37,131 nt of DNA, taken from positions 1 to 37,131 of the IMG/VR virus record IMGVR_UViG_3300046721_000318, one strand, 5' to 3'. Both the position numbers and the translations under genes were made by a program. Below, piece after piece: positions 1-6,711 of the stretch; the first letter of the stretch is position 1; every line of letters begins with the position of its first letter. Under the pieces are notes generated by a model. That model was not told the DNA's origin, did no database searches, and saw nothing but the letters and a program-made list of their open reading frames with translations. The DNA comes from a virus.

Positions 1-462
1 ATGATCCAGGCCACGGGCGAGCCCGCGCTGTACTTTCCGGTGGTCGAGCTGGGCGAGACGTGCGTGTGGCTGCCCAACGAGACCGCCATCGTCTATCCCA
101 ACCTGCGGCGCGAGCGTGACGCGCTGGACCCCGCCAGGACCAACACCGTCTACGACGGGCCTTATGGTGGGATAAAAAAGCTCTACGGCGCCAAGCTGAT
201 CGAGAACGTGACCCAGGCGCTGGCTCGCATCGTGGTGACCGATATCATGCTGCGCGTGAAACAATTGACCGGATACCGGCCTTTCATGTCGACATACGAC
301 AGCCATGACTATATCGTGCCCTGGGCCGAGGCTCCCGCGTTCGATGCGATACTTGAACGACAATTCCTGGTGGGACCCGCCTGGGCCGAGGGGCTGCCAC
401 TGGCGTCCGAGGGTGGCTGGGGCGCCACGTTGCTGGAGGCCGAGCGAGGAGTGAACCAATGA
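1..462 (+). CDS. DNA polymerase, family A, C-terminal part (5' end outside window)
   Basis: The visible 153 residues look like the end of the palm domain of a family A (Pol I-like) DNA polymerase, the probable phage replicase. Seen: the helix segment YGAKLIENVTQALARIV (residues 62-78), which matches the conserved N-x-x-Q-A-x-x-R region before motif C, followed by STYDSHDYIVP (97-107), where His102-Asp103 occupy the motif C position. The usual third residue of HDE is Tyr here. A full polymerase would be several hundred residues, so the gene must begin upstream of the window and the Met at position 1 is probably internal. The stop overlaps the next start (ATGA), so the two are translationally coupled. 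It heads the rightward replication region. I am fairly sure of the family from motif spacing, but the catalytic motif A lies outside what can be seen. Confidence 0.8.
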   Translation: MIQATGEPALYFPVVELGETCVWLPNETAIVYPNLRRERDALDPARTNTVYDGPYGGIKKLYGAKLIENVTQALARIVVTDIMLRVKQLTGYRPFMSTYDSHDYIVPWAEAPAFDAILERQFLVGPAWAEGLPLASEGGWGATLLEAERGVNQ

Positions 463-463
463 A
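435..463 (+). repeat. 29-bp perfect direct repeat, copy 1 (RBS/start-codon cassette)
   Basis: Bases 435-463 are identical to 863-891. The repeat covers the last codons of one gene, the ribosome binding site GAGGAG, the stop and the next ATG. The flanking bases differ on both sides, so the match is exactly 29 bases. The two copies are read in different frames by the upstream gene: here they encode the end EAERGVNQ of the polymerase. Confidence 0.9.
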
Positions 464-635
464 GGAATACACCACCGAGTTCCAACGCGGAGCCGAAGCG
501 ATGCGGGCCGCGTGCATCACTATCGTCGAGCCGCTTGGAACCTACTCGGACACCGTCGAGATGCAGACGATATTACGGATCAGGTCGGAACTTGAACGTT
601 TGATCCGAACCATCGAGCTTACCCATGGGGACTAA
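459..635 (+). CDS. Small hypothetical phage protein, 58 aa
   Basis: ATG at 459 overlaps the polymerase stop as ATGA and lies 8 bases after GAGGAG, so the start is well defined. The frame runs 58 residues to TAA at 633. The product begins MKEYTTEFQRG and is largely helical in appearance, with a C-terminal stretch of alternating hydrophobic and charged residues (ILRIRSELERLIRTIEL). No catalytic motif, signal peptide or membrane segment is visible and I do not recognise a family. It sits between the polymerase and the next small gene, with an 11-base overlap at its 3' end, so it probably belongs to the same early transcript. Real-gene status is supported by the coupling and RBS rather than by homology. 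Confidence 0.65.
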   Translation: MKEYTTEFQRGAEAMRAACITIVEPLGTYSDTVEMQTILRIRSELERLIRTIELTHGD

Positions 636-882
636 ACAGCATCCGGCCGCGTTCGATTGTTATGCCAACGCCGAGCCCGACGAGCCCATGTTCGTCCTGC
701 TGGCCCGCGACAAGGACGCGCCGTTGTTGGTCAAGCTATGGGCGCAGCTGCGCGAGGGCGCGGTCGAGATGGGCGCCAAGCCGGTGGAGGACCTGGTTCA
801 GGTCAACGAAGCGAAACAATGCGCTTACGAGATGGAGCGCTGGCGCATCACCAGGAACAACCGGAGGCCGAGCGAGGAGTGA
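625..882 (+). CDS. Small conserved phage-type hypothetical protein, 85 aa
   Basis: The 85-residue product begins MGTKQHPAAFDCYANAEPDEPMF and contains the core FVLLARDKDAPLLVKLWAQLR. Short proteins of this kind, with a Pro-Asp-Glu-Pro-hydrophobic-LLARD start and a following leucine/arginine helix, recur in early regions of phages from GC-rich hosts. Their function is not known to me. Start ATG 625 overlaps the end of the previous gene by 11 bases, and the upstream RBS is weak (GAG at 613-616), which suggests coupling to the preceding gene. No membrane segment or metal-binding cluster is visible. The end of the gene lies inside the second copy of the 29-bp repeat, read here as RRPSEE-stop. Confidence 0.75.
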   Translation: MGTKQHPAAFDCYANAEPDEPMFVLLARDKDAPLLVKLWAQLREGAVEMGAKPVEDLVQVNEAKQCAYEMERWRITRNNRRPSEE

Positions 883-891
883 ACCAATGAA
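863..891 (+). repeat. 29-bp perfect direct repeat, copy 2 (RBS/start-codon cassette)
   Basis: Second copy of the 435-463 repeat, again carrying GAGGAG, a TGA and the ATG of the next gene. In this copy the upstream gene stops at the internal TGA (880-882), whereas in copy 1 the polymerase frame runs through to the final TGA. The same DNA therefore serves as a start cassette for two unrelated genes while encoding two different C-termini. Confidence 0.9.
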
Positions 892-1234
892 CCATATGGC
901 AACACCGGAGGATTTCCGTAATCCCACGGGGCCGACGACCAAACCCAAGCAACGCGTATTGTTGCGTGCATGTATCGATGCCCTGCGAGAGGACGACCAT
1001 GTGAACGAGCGACACGCGGAAGTGCTGGACCATCTGGAAGCCATACACCGTGAGCTGCGTAACCGGTGGTCACCCCCGGCGCCGTCGACCTGCGTGCCGG
1101 TTACGCCCACTCTGGCCCGCAGGGTGCGGGCGTTCCACGCGCGACACTCGAACTGGACCTATCACGACATCGCCGTGAGGTTCAACGTCCAGATCGGGCG
1201 GATCAGCGAGATCCTCCGAGGCAAGCGGGTGTGA
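887..1234 (+). CDS. Small helix-turn-helix protein, 115 aa
   Basis: The C-terminal 40 residues, from LARRVRAFHARHSNWTYHDIAVRFNVQIGR onward (written here in part), end in ISEILRGKRV. They have the pattern of a DNA-binding helix-turn-helix: a first helix rich in Arg, a W-x-x-x-x-I-A-x-x-F turn-helix, then a recognition helix ending S-E-I-L-R-G. Such HTH modules are common in phage and rhizobial proteins. The N-terminal half has a coiled, charged segment (VNERHAEVLDHLEAIHRELRNR). ATG 887 is chosen because GGAG lies 6 bases upstream. The open frame extends further 5', but that part overlaps the preceding gene. It may be a phage transcription regulator. Its target is unknown, and the repeated ACTACCGTCGTAAAA sites downstream are one candidate (inference). 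Confidence 0.7.
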   Translation: MNHMATPEDFRNPTGPTTKPKQRVLLRACIDALREDDHVNERHAEVLDHLEAIHRELRNRWSPPAPSTCVPVTPTLARRVRAFHARHSNWTYHDIAVRFNVQIGRISEILRGKRV

Positions 1235-1485
1235 GCGTTTACGACGGGAGTAAGATGCTCGCCCTGGATGGCATCCAGATGGCTGGTCACTGTTCCGTGT
1301 GCGGCGCGTTCGCGAACCTGGCCGAGTTCGATGTGGTGCCCGTGCACGACGCCATGGACATGGAGAACAGGGACCCCGACGCGCCGTGGATGGACATCAG
1401 GGTCATGACGCGCGGTCGATGCATGGGCTGCGTCATGGCGAAACTAAAGACCTGGGCCAAGGGTAGACCAAGGAGTGAACCATGA
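1231..1485 (+). CDS. Small protein with two CxxC knuckles, 84 aa
   Basis: The product has CSVCGAF near residue 22 and CMGCVMAKL near residue 67, giving four cysteines arranged as C-x2-C ... C-x2-C. This is the layout of a zinc ribbon or zinc-knuckle fold, although no family was recognised. GTG at 1231 overlaps the TGA of the HTH gene (GTGA), an overlap style seen twice more in this window, and GAGG sits 9 bases upstream. An ATG at 1255 after GGGAG is the alternative and would remove 8 residues without affecting the cysteines. Its place after the HTH gene suggests a nucleic-acid-related accessory role, which is inference only. Confidence 0.6.
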   Translation: MSVYDGSKMLALDGIQMAGHCSVCGAFANLAEFDVVPVHDAMDMENRDPDAPWMDIRVMTRGRCMGCVMAKLKTWAKGRPRSEP

Positions 1486-1706
1486 ACGATAGACGGGCGG
1501 TGCTGGAGAACCAACTCGCGCATATGGATGGCGTCCCGCCTGACGGGTTCGAAGATTGCGAATGGGTTTGTCGCTGCATGAAACCAAACGGCCTTATTCA
1601 AACGCATTGGTGGATTTACGAGGACAGCGCGCATGAATGCGCGGAAACAATCGAAGGGGAATATCCGGGAACGGTATGCGCGGTTTTCACCAGAATGAAA
1701 TGTTGA
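1482..1706 (+). CDS. Small Cys-rich hypothetical protein, 74 aa
   Basis: The ATG at 1482 overlaps the previous TGA (ATGA), and AAGGAG lies 6 bases before it, so the start is well supported. The 74 residues include DCEWVCRCM (Cys 26, 30, 32), and further Cys at 52, 66 and 74, with THWWIYEDSAHEC in the middle. The tryptophan/cysteine content hints at a compact metal- or disulfide-stabilised fold, but no family is recognised. The stop TGA lies inside a TTGACA hexamer at 1703-1708 that could serve as a -35 element for the next block. This gene ends the first rightward gene cluster, and a 50-base gap follows. Confidence 0.6.
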   Translation: MNDRRAVLENQLAHMDGVPPDGFEDCEWVCRCMKPNGLIQTHWWIYEDSAHECAETIEGEYPGTVCAVFTRMKC

Positions 1707-1731
1707 CATTGCGCGAAATCTCCACGACGCT

Positions 1732-1746
1732 ACTACCGTCGTAAAA
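1732..1746 (+). promoter_or_regulatory. Repeated 15-mer ACTACCGTCGTAAAA at head of gene block 2
   Basis: This 15-mer occurs identically at 6712-6726, and both copies end directly at an AAGGAG ribosome binding site in the two largest gaps of the rightward region. Here it is embedded in an inverted repeat, ACGACG (1724-1729) and CGTCGT (1737-1742), separated by 7 bases. A TTGACA hexamer sits at 1703-1708, but no good -10 lies 16-18 bases after it. It could be an operator, a phage-specific promoter element or an RNA-level control site. The sequence alone does not decide. Confidence 0.5.
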
Positions 1747-1756
1747 GGAGAACCCA

Positions 1757-2803
1757 ATGTCTGATGCCGCTATTATAAACGTTCCACTCAACATGATCGA
1801 CATCAACCCTCACCGACGACTCGGCGACTATCCTTATATCGAACGCAAGGTCGAGGCCCTCATGCGGTCCTACGCGGACATTGGCATGTGGCCCGGCGGG
1901 GTCGTCGCCCGTAAAACTGGCGGCCGTTACCAACTGGCGTTCGGCCACCACCGCAAGGAAGCGGCGCGGCGTTCAGGTATGAAGGCCATGGCGCTGACCA
2001 TCATGGATCTGAGTGATGAACAAATGCTCGGTTACATGGGCCGGGAAAACATGGAGGACTTCAATGCCGACTTCCTGGTGATGCTGGAGACATGGGAAGC
2101 GGCGCGGGATTTTTTGCTAGGCCAGCCTAGCAAATCTATCCAACCCACTAATATCGCCCGTGTTTTGGGTTGGACCGTGGTAAAATCAAATCGGAATACC
2201 AACTTTCAGAATGACACCGCCACGGCATGTGTCGCCGCCTCCGAACTAATCGCCGAGAAGTTGATCCAGCGATCCGCTCTGGAGGGTCTGACGGTCAAGG
2301 AAGCCCGTGAGGTATGTGGTGGAGCGCGCAAGATTGCGCGACAGATCACCGAGATCAGTGAACAGGTCGGCGCGAAAAAGGAAGACATCGCGGCGGCTCG
2401 CAAACAGGTCGGCAAGGCCGTGACGCGCACGCTCGCGGACCTAAAAGACAAACAGGTTAAGGGTGTGACAGGGAAAAACCTGCGCGAAACCGTAGCCGTC
2501 AATACATATCGTTTCGCGAAAGAGGCCAGGAAGGAAAGCAAGGTCCCCTTGTTCGCCGTGTTCGCTAAATCGTTGGTAGCGCAGATCGCGCGTTGGAACA
2601 ACAGTGATACGGTTAAAGATAAGATCGACGAAATGATCAAGTCATTGCCGAGCCTCGAACTGTTGGAGGATCTTCAGGCACTCGACCGCGTGGTTCTGGC
2701 ATTGGAACATTCCGTCATGCGTAATGAGGCCAGCATCAATAATCTGTGTGCCAAACCGGCGGCGGTCGTGAAACTGCGCGCCATCGAGGGAGACCTGAGA
2801 TGA
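1757..2803 (+). CDS. ParB/Srx-fold (ParB-like N-terminal domain) protein, 348 aa
   Basis: The first 120 residues match the ParB N-terminal (ParB/Srx) fold. They start with VPLNMIDINPHRRLG (residues 9-23), typical of the 'I-x-x-NP-R' opening, and then AFGHHRKEAARR (61-72), equivalent to the GERR box that binds CTP or acts in ParB-like nucleases. The remainder (about 120-348) is Lys/Arg/Glu-rich and helical, without a recognised domain. No ParA partner is encoded nearby, so chromosome-type partition is unlikely. In phages, such proteins are usually annotated as ParB-like nucleases or DNA-binding proteins. Start ATG 1757 follows AAAAGGAG by 6 bases. It is the first gene of an overlapping block that continues to the helicase, and its stop overlaps the next ATG (ATGA). 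Confidence 0.8.
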   Translation: MSDAAIINVPLNMIDINPHRRLGDYPYIERKVEALMRSYADIGMWPGGVVARKTGGRYQLAFGHHRKEAARRSGMKAMALTIMDLSDEQMLGYMGRENMEDFNADFLVMLETWEAARDFLLGQPSKSIQPTNIARVLGWTVVKSNRNTNFQNDTATACVAASELIAEKLIQRSALEGLTVKEAREVCGGARKIARQITEISEQVGAKKEDIAAARKQVGKAVTRTLADLKDKQVKGVTGKNLRETVAVNTYRFAKEARKESKVPLFAVFAKSLVAQIARWNNSDTVKDKIDEMIKSLPSLELLEDLQALDRVVLALEHSVMRNEASINNLCAKPAAVVKLRAIEGDLR

Positions 2804-3297
2804 GCACCTACCTGCGTCGCACCGTGGCGGAACAATCCAAAATCTATCAGGCGATCAAAGACCGGGCCGCTGAATATCTTATGTTGCACACATGCTTTCG
2901 TAAAAGCGCCGTGATCGCCGACCTGAACCTGGAAGCGTTCGCCGACTCAATCCGCTGGGATTATATCCGCGATATGCTTCAGGATATACACAAGGACGTG
3001 GAGATCATCCCCATGGCCGAGGCGTTTTTCAAAGGTTATATCGAGGTGGATGGCGTCAAACGGCAAAACACACCGGCGTTGCAGAAGCGGTTGCCGGAAC
3101 GGTTCATCGCGTCGGGGCACGGTAAGAAAGCCGCTGGTTATGTCCTGGCGGTGCCAGACAACGGGCACTTCGTCCTGAAGGTCATGAGCCATAAAAACGC
3201 CGTGGCGACGGGCACCCGCAAGGCCGCTGATAAGTTCACTCGCAACGCTCGGTTGGCTGGTGTACCCATGCCGGAACGTATCGAGGTATCGCGATGA
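2800..3297 (+). CDS. Hypothetical phage protein, 165 aa
   Basis: ATG 2800 overlaps the ParB-like stop (ATGA), and the stop at 3295-3297 overlaps the next ATG, so the gene is coupled on both sides. The product is a mixed-charge soluble protein. It has a helical N-terminal half (VAEQSKIYQAIKDRAAEYLM) and a C-terminal half that looks like beta strands around YVLAVPDNGHFVLKVMSH, ending in basic residues. No catalytic motif was recognised. Position between a ParB-like protein and a Cas4/RecB-type nuclease suggests a role in phage DNA processing or replication, but this is context only. Confidence 0.6.
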   Translation: MSTYLRRTVAEQSKIYQAIKDRAAEYLMLHTCFRKSAVIADLNLEAFADSIRWDYIRDMLQDIHKDVEIIPMAEAFFKGYIEVDGVKRQNTPALQKRLPERFIASGHGKKAAGYVLAVPDNGHFVLKVMSHKNAVATGTRKAADKFTRNARLAGVPMPERIEVSR

Positions 3298-3977
3298 GCA
3301 CGACGGTCGTAAACCCCGAGGGGTTCTCCTGGAGCTACACGGCGCTCAAGAACTTCGAGACGTGTCCGAGACGATACTACAGCTACAACGTCGCCAAGGA
3401 CGTCAAGGAGCCCGAGAGCGAGGCGCTGATCAAGGGCAAGCGGATCCACGAGGCGTTCGATGCCCGCGTCGCCAAGGGCACGCCGCTGCCCCCTGGGATG
3501 ACCATGCACGAGGGCCTCCTCGCCCGGCTGGCCCGTGCGAAGGGCGAGATCCGCACCGAGCAGAGACTGGCCCTGGGGTCCGACCTGAGCCCATCCAAGT
3601 TCTTCGGTCGAAGTGCGTGGTTCCGCGCCGTGCTGGACTATACCAACGTCAACGAGGCGGGTGACCGGATCGTGGTCATCGACTACAAGACGGGTAGGCC
3701 GAGCGAGGACATGACCCAGCTCCAGCTGGCGGCCGTCACCGTGTTCGCGCATCATACCCGCGCGCGGCGCGTGTCGGTGGCGCTGGCGTTCGTGGCGTAT
3801 GATCAGATCGAACGGGCGACGTTCACGCGGGAAGACACCACCGAGATCTGGAGCGACGTCCTGCCCAGGGTAAGGAGAATGATCGATGCGAGGCAAAGCC
3901 AGAACTATCCTCCAAAACCCGGAGGATTATGCAAACGTTGGTGTGCCGTTACCTCCTGCCCGTTCCATGGCAAATGA
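3294..3977 (+). CDS. PD-(D/E)XK nuclease of Cas4/RecB type with probable Fe-S cluster, 227 aa
   Basis: The motifs match the RecB/Cas4 nuclease superfamily. They begin with SYTALKNFETCPRRYY (residues 14-29) containing Cys24, then GKRIHEAFD (48-56) with the conserved His52. Next come RAVLDY with Asp115, VVIDYKTG (127-134) with Asp130 and Lys132 of the active site, and the QLQLA helix (142-146). The C-terminus LCKRWCAVTSC gives Cys213, Cys217 and Cys222. One N-terminal plus three C-terminal cysteines is the arrangement that holds a 4Fe-4S cluster in Cas4 and AddB (family knowledge). It probably acts as an exonuclease in recombination or end processing, perhaps with the helicase three genes downstream (inference). 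Its ATG overlaps the previous stop. Its 3' end overlaps the next gene by 92 bases. Confidence 0.85.
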   Translation: MSTTVVNPEGFSWSYTALKNFETCPRRYYSYNVAKDVKEPESEALIKGKRIHEAFDARVAKGTPLPPGMTMHEGLLARLARAKGEIRTEQRLALGSDLSPSKFFGRSAWFRAVLDYTNVNEAGDRIVVIDYKTGRPSEDMTQLQLAAVTVFAHHTRARRVSVALAFVAYDQIERATFTREDTTEIWSDVLPRVRRMIDARQSQNYPPKPGGLCKRWCAVTSCPFHGK

Positions 3978-4446
3978 TCCCATGGGCATGTATGGCCAGC
4001 AGGCGGCGCCGCCCGCGTATCAGCAGGCCTCGCAGGCCCAGCAGTCCTTACAAAGCCTGTTGAACGCCGCCGGGCAGAACTTACAGAACATGCAGAACAG
4101 GATGGTGAACGCGGCACTCGATCCGAGCATCGTCGGGCAGCAGCTGCAGAACGCCAACGCGTACGGCCTGGCGTTCAATCCCCTGGATTACGCCGCCGTC
4201 CACCAGGCCAGTGCCGTGGTATCGGTGAACCCAACGACGGAACTGGCCCGCTTACGCCTGATCAAGGCCATCGACCAGTTGCCGGCGCGCGTGGTCGCGC
4301 GGATCAGCAAGATGTCTTTCCGCGCCGAGCCGCCGGCGTTCGTCATCGAGTACACCGGTCCGGCGGGCGTGCTGGTACTGACCGACACGCTGGACGAGTT
4401 CCCCACCGCCGCGCACATATCGAGGATCATCCTGGGGGTGTCGTGA
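3886..4446 (+). CDS. Hypothetical protein with Q/N/A-rich N-terminal region, 186 aa
   Basis: The start ATG 3886 follows AAGGAG (3872-3877) by 8 bases, so I prefer it despite a 92-base overlap with the nuclease gene in another frame. ATG 3967 would give a product 27 residues shorter but has no RBS. Residues 30-85 are Gln/Asn/Ala-rich (QQAAPPAYQQASQAQQSLQ) and probably disordered or coiled. Residues 105-186 look globular (ARLRLIKAIDQLPARVVARI, then alternating strands). No recognised domain. The stop overlaps the next GTG (GTGA). Surrounded by nucleases and a helicase, it may be an accessory subunit of DNA processing. No function can be stated from sequence. Confidence 0.6.
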   Translation: MRGKARTILQNPEDYANVGVPLPPARSMANDPMGMYGQQAAPPAYQQASQAQQSLQSLLNAAGQNLQNMQNRMVNAALDPSIVGQQLQNANAYGLAFNPLDYAAVHQASAVVSVNPTTELARLRLIKAIDQLPARVVARISKMSFRAEPPAFVIEYTGPAGVLVLTDTLDEFPTAAHISRIILGVS

Positions 4447-4769
4447 GGATACCAGACGATTACCTGTTATGTTTTCGTATCGATATGCTACATCCGTTCG
4501 AGCAGCGTCGGATACTGCGGAGGCAGTTTCCCAGGCGCGTGCGGGACCTTCTGTGGTTCGAGGTCCGCTGGTGGGAGGACACGCCCTGGGTGGCCGTGCT
4601 GCATGAGACGGCTGGGTCTCAACAACAGGTTCCGTGGCGGAACAGGATCAACGAATATGTCATCGCCAGCGCCCCCATGCTCAACGTGACCAAACGGATC
4701 AGCAACAAATTCATAGGCTACGCGGTGATCGATCCAGAACTCATCGCGTATGTATTGCTATCGTTATGA
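4443..4769 (+). CDS. Hypothetical protein, 108 aa
   Basis: Start is GTG 4443 in a GTGA overlap with the previous stop, with a purine-rich GGGGGTG stretch just upstream. The protein is rich in Arg and Trp in its first half (RRILRRQFPRRVRDLLWFEVRWW), which suggests nucleic-acid contact, and ends with a hydrophobic stretch IAYVLLSL. No catalytic motif or transmembrane segment long enough to be convincing. Coupled on both sides (the stop overlaps the VRR-NUC start as ATGA). Not assigned to a family. Confidence 0.55.
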   Translation: MRIPDDYLLCFRIDMLHPFEQRRILRRQFPRRVRDLLWFEVRWWEDTPWVAVLHETAGSQQQVPWRNRINEYVIASAPMLNVTKRISNKFIGYAVIDPELIAYVLLSL

Positions 4770-5071
4770 CTCCCGAGGGAAAAGTCAAACAAAAGATCAA
4801 GGACGCCTTGAAGAAGTATCCTGACGACGTATACTGGTACATGCCGGTGCCCTCCGGTTATGGCGCGCGCACGGTGGACTTCATAGGCTGCGCCTGGGGC
4901 TGGTTCTTCGCCATCGAGGCCAAGGCACCCAGGGGCAGGGCCACCGCGCTACAGGAGGCGACCCTGGACCGGATACGCGAGGCCGGTGGCAGGACGTTCC
5001 TGATATACGACGAAGTTGGGATCCAGGGGCTGGACGACTGGTTGGAGATTTTGAGTTTACTACAGGAGTGA
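4766..5071 (+). CDS. VRR-NUC-like (PD-(D/E)XK) nuclease, 101 aa
   Basis: The length and motif order match short phage VRR-NUC enzymes, which are Holliday-junction-resolvase-like or structure-specific nucleases. There is an N-terminal Glu4 in MTPEGKVKQKI, then GARTVDFIG with Asp38, and FFAIEAKAP with Glu51-x-Lys53. QEATLDRIREAG with Gln63 and a final beta segment RTFLIYDEVG follow. These supply the D...ExK...Q active-site pattern of the PD-(D/E)XK fold. It likely resolves or trims branched DNA during phage replication and packaging (family knowledge plus inference). ATG 4766 overlaps the previous stop (ATGA), and its stop overlaps the helicase GTG (GTGA). It is therefore co-translated with the helicase. 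Confidence 0.85.
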   Translation: MTPEGKVKQKIKDALKKYPDDVYWYMPVPSGYGARTVDFIGCAWGWFFAIEAKAPRGRATALQEATLDRIREAGGRTFLIYDEVGIQGLDDWLEILSLLQE

Positions 5072-6651
5072 AGATATTGAACGCCGAGACACCGATAACG
5101 TTCATTACCCGGGACGGACGTCACGTCGTGGTGCCCTGGGATGCCACCCTGGCGAACGCCGTGCCGCACGCCAGGGACTTCACCTGGGAGGGCGAGCGCC
5201 GCCTGCTGCTGCCCAACGAGCCCGAGGAGGCGCGCGTGGCGCGCAACGTCGGCGTGCCGGTGCCGGCGCCCATCCTCACACGCTACGACTGGGCGGGCAC
5301 CCAGCCCTGGGACATCCAGCGTACCACCGCCGCGCTGCTCACCGAGAGCCCCCGGTGTTATGTGCTAAGCTCGATGGGCACGGGTAAGACGCGCGCGGTC
5401 ATATATGCCACTGACTGGCTCATGCGCACGAAACAGGCCAGTCGCGCCCTGATCATAGCCCCGCTATCTACATTGACTCCAGTGTGGGAACGCGAGTTGT
5501 TCCAGCTCATGTTAAAACGACGTGTGAGTATTTTATATGGAAGCAAGGAAAAGCGCCTGAAACTATTAAAATCAGGTGCGGATATTTGTGTGATCAATCA
5601 TCATGGGCTGCGGGTACTCGGTCAAGAAGTGCAAAAATCGGGCTTCGACATCGTGGTCCTGGATGAACTGGCTATCTATCGCACCCGTAACACGGAGTTA
5701 TGGAAGGCGGCGCGCGATCTCGTCAGCCTGGATACGACCAGGTTCGCCTGGGGTCTGACCGGCTCGCCCACGCCCAACGCGCCCACGGACGCCTGGGCGC
5801 AGGTCCGTCTGCTCACGCCCGAGCGCACGGTCCGCTCGTTCGTGGCCTTCCAGGATCTCACCATGCGGAAGCTATCGCAGTTCCGCTGGTTCCCCAAACC
5901 CGACGCCAACGTCATCGTGCACGCGGCGATGTCGCCATCGGTCAGGTATACCCGCGATGACGTGATGGAGCTGCCCGAGTGTTCGGTCGTCGACCGCGCG
6001 GTCAAGCTGGATACCGATGCCGCGAAAGCCTACACGATGATGTTCAACAAGGCGCGTATATTAACAGAAAAGAACGAAAGCGTGTCCGCCGTGAACCAGG
6101 GCGTCCTGCATAATAAGTTGTTGCAATTGTCGTGCGGGTTCCTTTATACCGACACGAAGACGGTGTATGCCCTTCCCGCGCAAGGACGCCTCGACGCACT
6201 GACCGAAGTGCTGGACGAGACGGAACGCAAGGTGCTGGTGCTGGTGCCGTTCCTGCACGCGCTGACCGGTGTGGCGACACACCTACGAAAACATAATTAC
6301 GATATCGCGACGGTGCACGGTGGCACGTCGCGCGGCTCGCGGGATAAGATATTCAACGACTTCCAGATGGGGAAGTCACCAAGGATCATCGTGGCGCATC
6401 CGCAAACCCTGAGCCATGGACTGACACTGACCGAGGCCGATACCATCGTGTGGTATTCACCGACGACATCGAATGAGACTTACGAGCAGGCCAACGCCCG
6501 CATCAATCGACCAGGGCAGAAACACAAGACCATGATCGTGCACATGGTGGGGACCACGGTGGAGCGGGCCACCTACACACGTTTGCGCGACCGCCAGCGC
6601 ATGCAGAATTGTCTGCTGGACCTGTTCCATAAGCAGGATAAAGCATTTTAA
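5068..6651 (+). CDS. SNF2-type superfamily 2 helicase/ATPase, 527 aa
   Basis: A complete SF2 core is visible: Q-motif-like QPWDIQRTTAALL (79-91), Walker A SSMGTGKT (101-108), motif Ia IIAPLSTLTPVW and Walker B VVLDELA (197-202). These are followed by motif III LTGSPTPN (230-237), motif V-like TLSHGLTLTEAD and motif VI QANARINRPGQKHK (474-487). The NRPGQK form of motif VI is typical of SNF2/Rad54-like ATPases and many phage helicases. DELA replaces the common DEAH/DESH. It probably translocates on double-stranded DNA in replication or recombination with the two neighbouring nucleases. The GTG at 5068 overlaps the previous stop, but a TTG at 5077 lies at a better distance (8 bases) from GGAG and may be the true start. 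It is the last gene of block 2. Confidence 0.9.
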   Translation: MKILNAETPITFITRDGRHVVVPWDATLANAVPHARDFTWEGERRLLLPNEPEEARVARNVGVPVPAPILTRYDWAGTQPWDIQRTTAALLTESPRCYVLSSMGTGKTRAVIYATDWLMRTKQASRALIIAPLSTLTPVWERELFQLMLKRRVSILYGSKEKRLKLLKSGADICVINHHGLRVLGQEVQKSGFDIVVLDELAIYRTRNTELWKAARDLVSLDTTRFAWGLTGSPTPNAPTDAWAQVRLLTPERTVRSFVAFQDLTMRKLSQFRWFPKPDANVIVHAAMSPSVRYTRDDVMELPECSVVDRAVKLDTDAAKAYTMMFNKARILTEKNESVSAVNQGVLHNKLLQLSCGFLYTDTKTVYALPAQGRLDALTEVLDETERKVLVLVPFLHALTGVATHLRKHNYDIATVHGGTSRGSRDKIFNDFQMGKSPRIIVAHPQTLSHGLTLTEADTIVWYSPTTSNETYEQANARINRPGQKHKTMIVHMVGTTVERATYTRLRDRQRMQNCLLDLFHKQDKAF

Positions 6652-6711
6652 GCATGAGGCTGGATGTAACGTGCCTTTTGTTTACCACCCCCCGCGAAAC
6701 GAAAAAACGTA

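Noticed and set aside
1703-1736. Standard sigma70 promoter with TTGACA at 1703-1708
   Set aside because: No hexamer close to TATAAT lies 16-18 bases downstream. The -35-like element alone is not enough.
1757-2803. Plasmid-type partition system
   Set aside because: A ParB-like fold is present, but no ParA ATPase or centromere-like array is visible, so partition is not supported.
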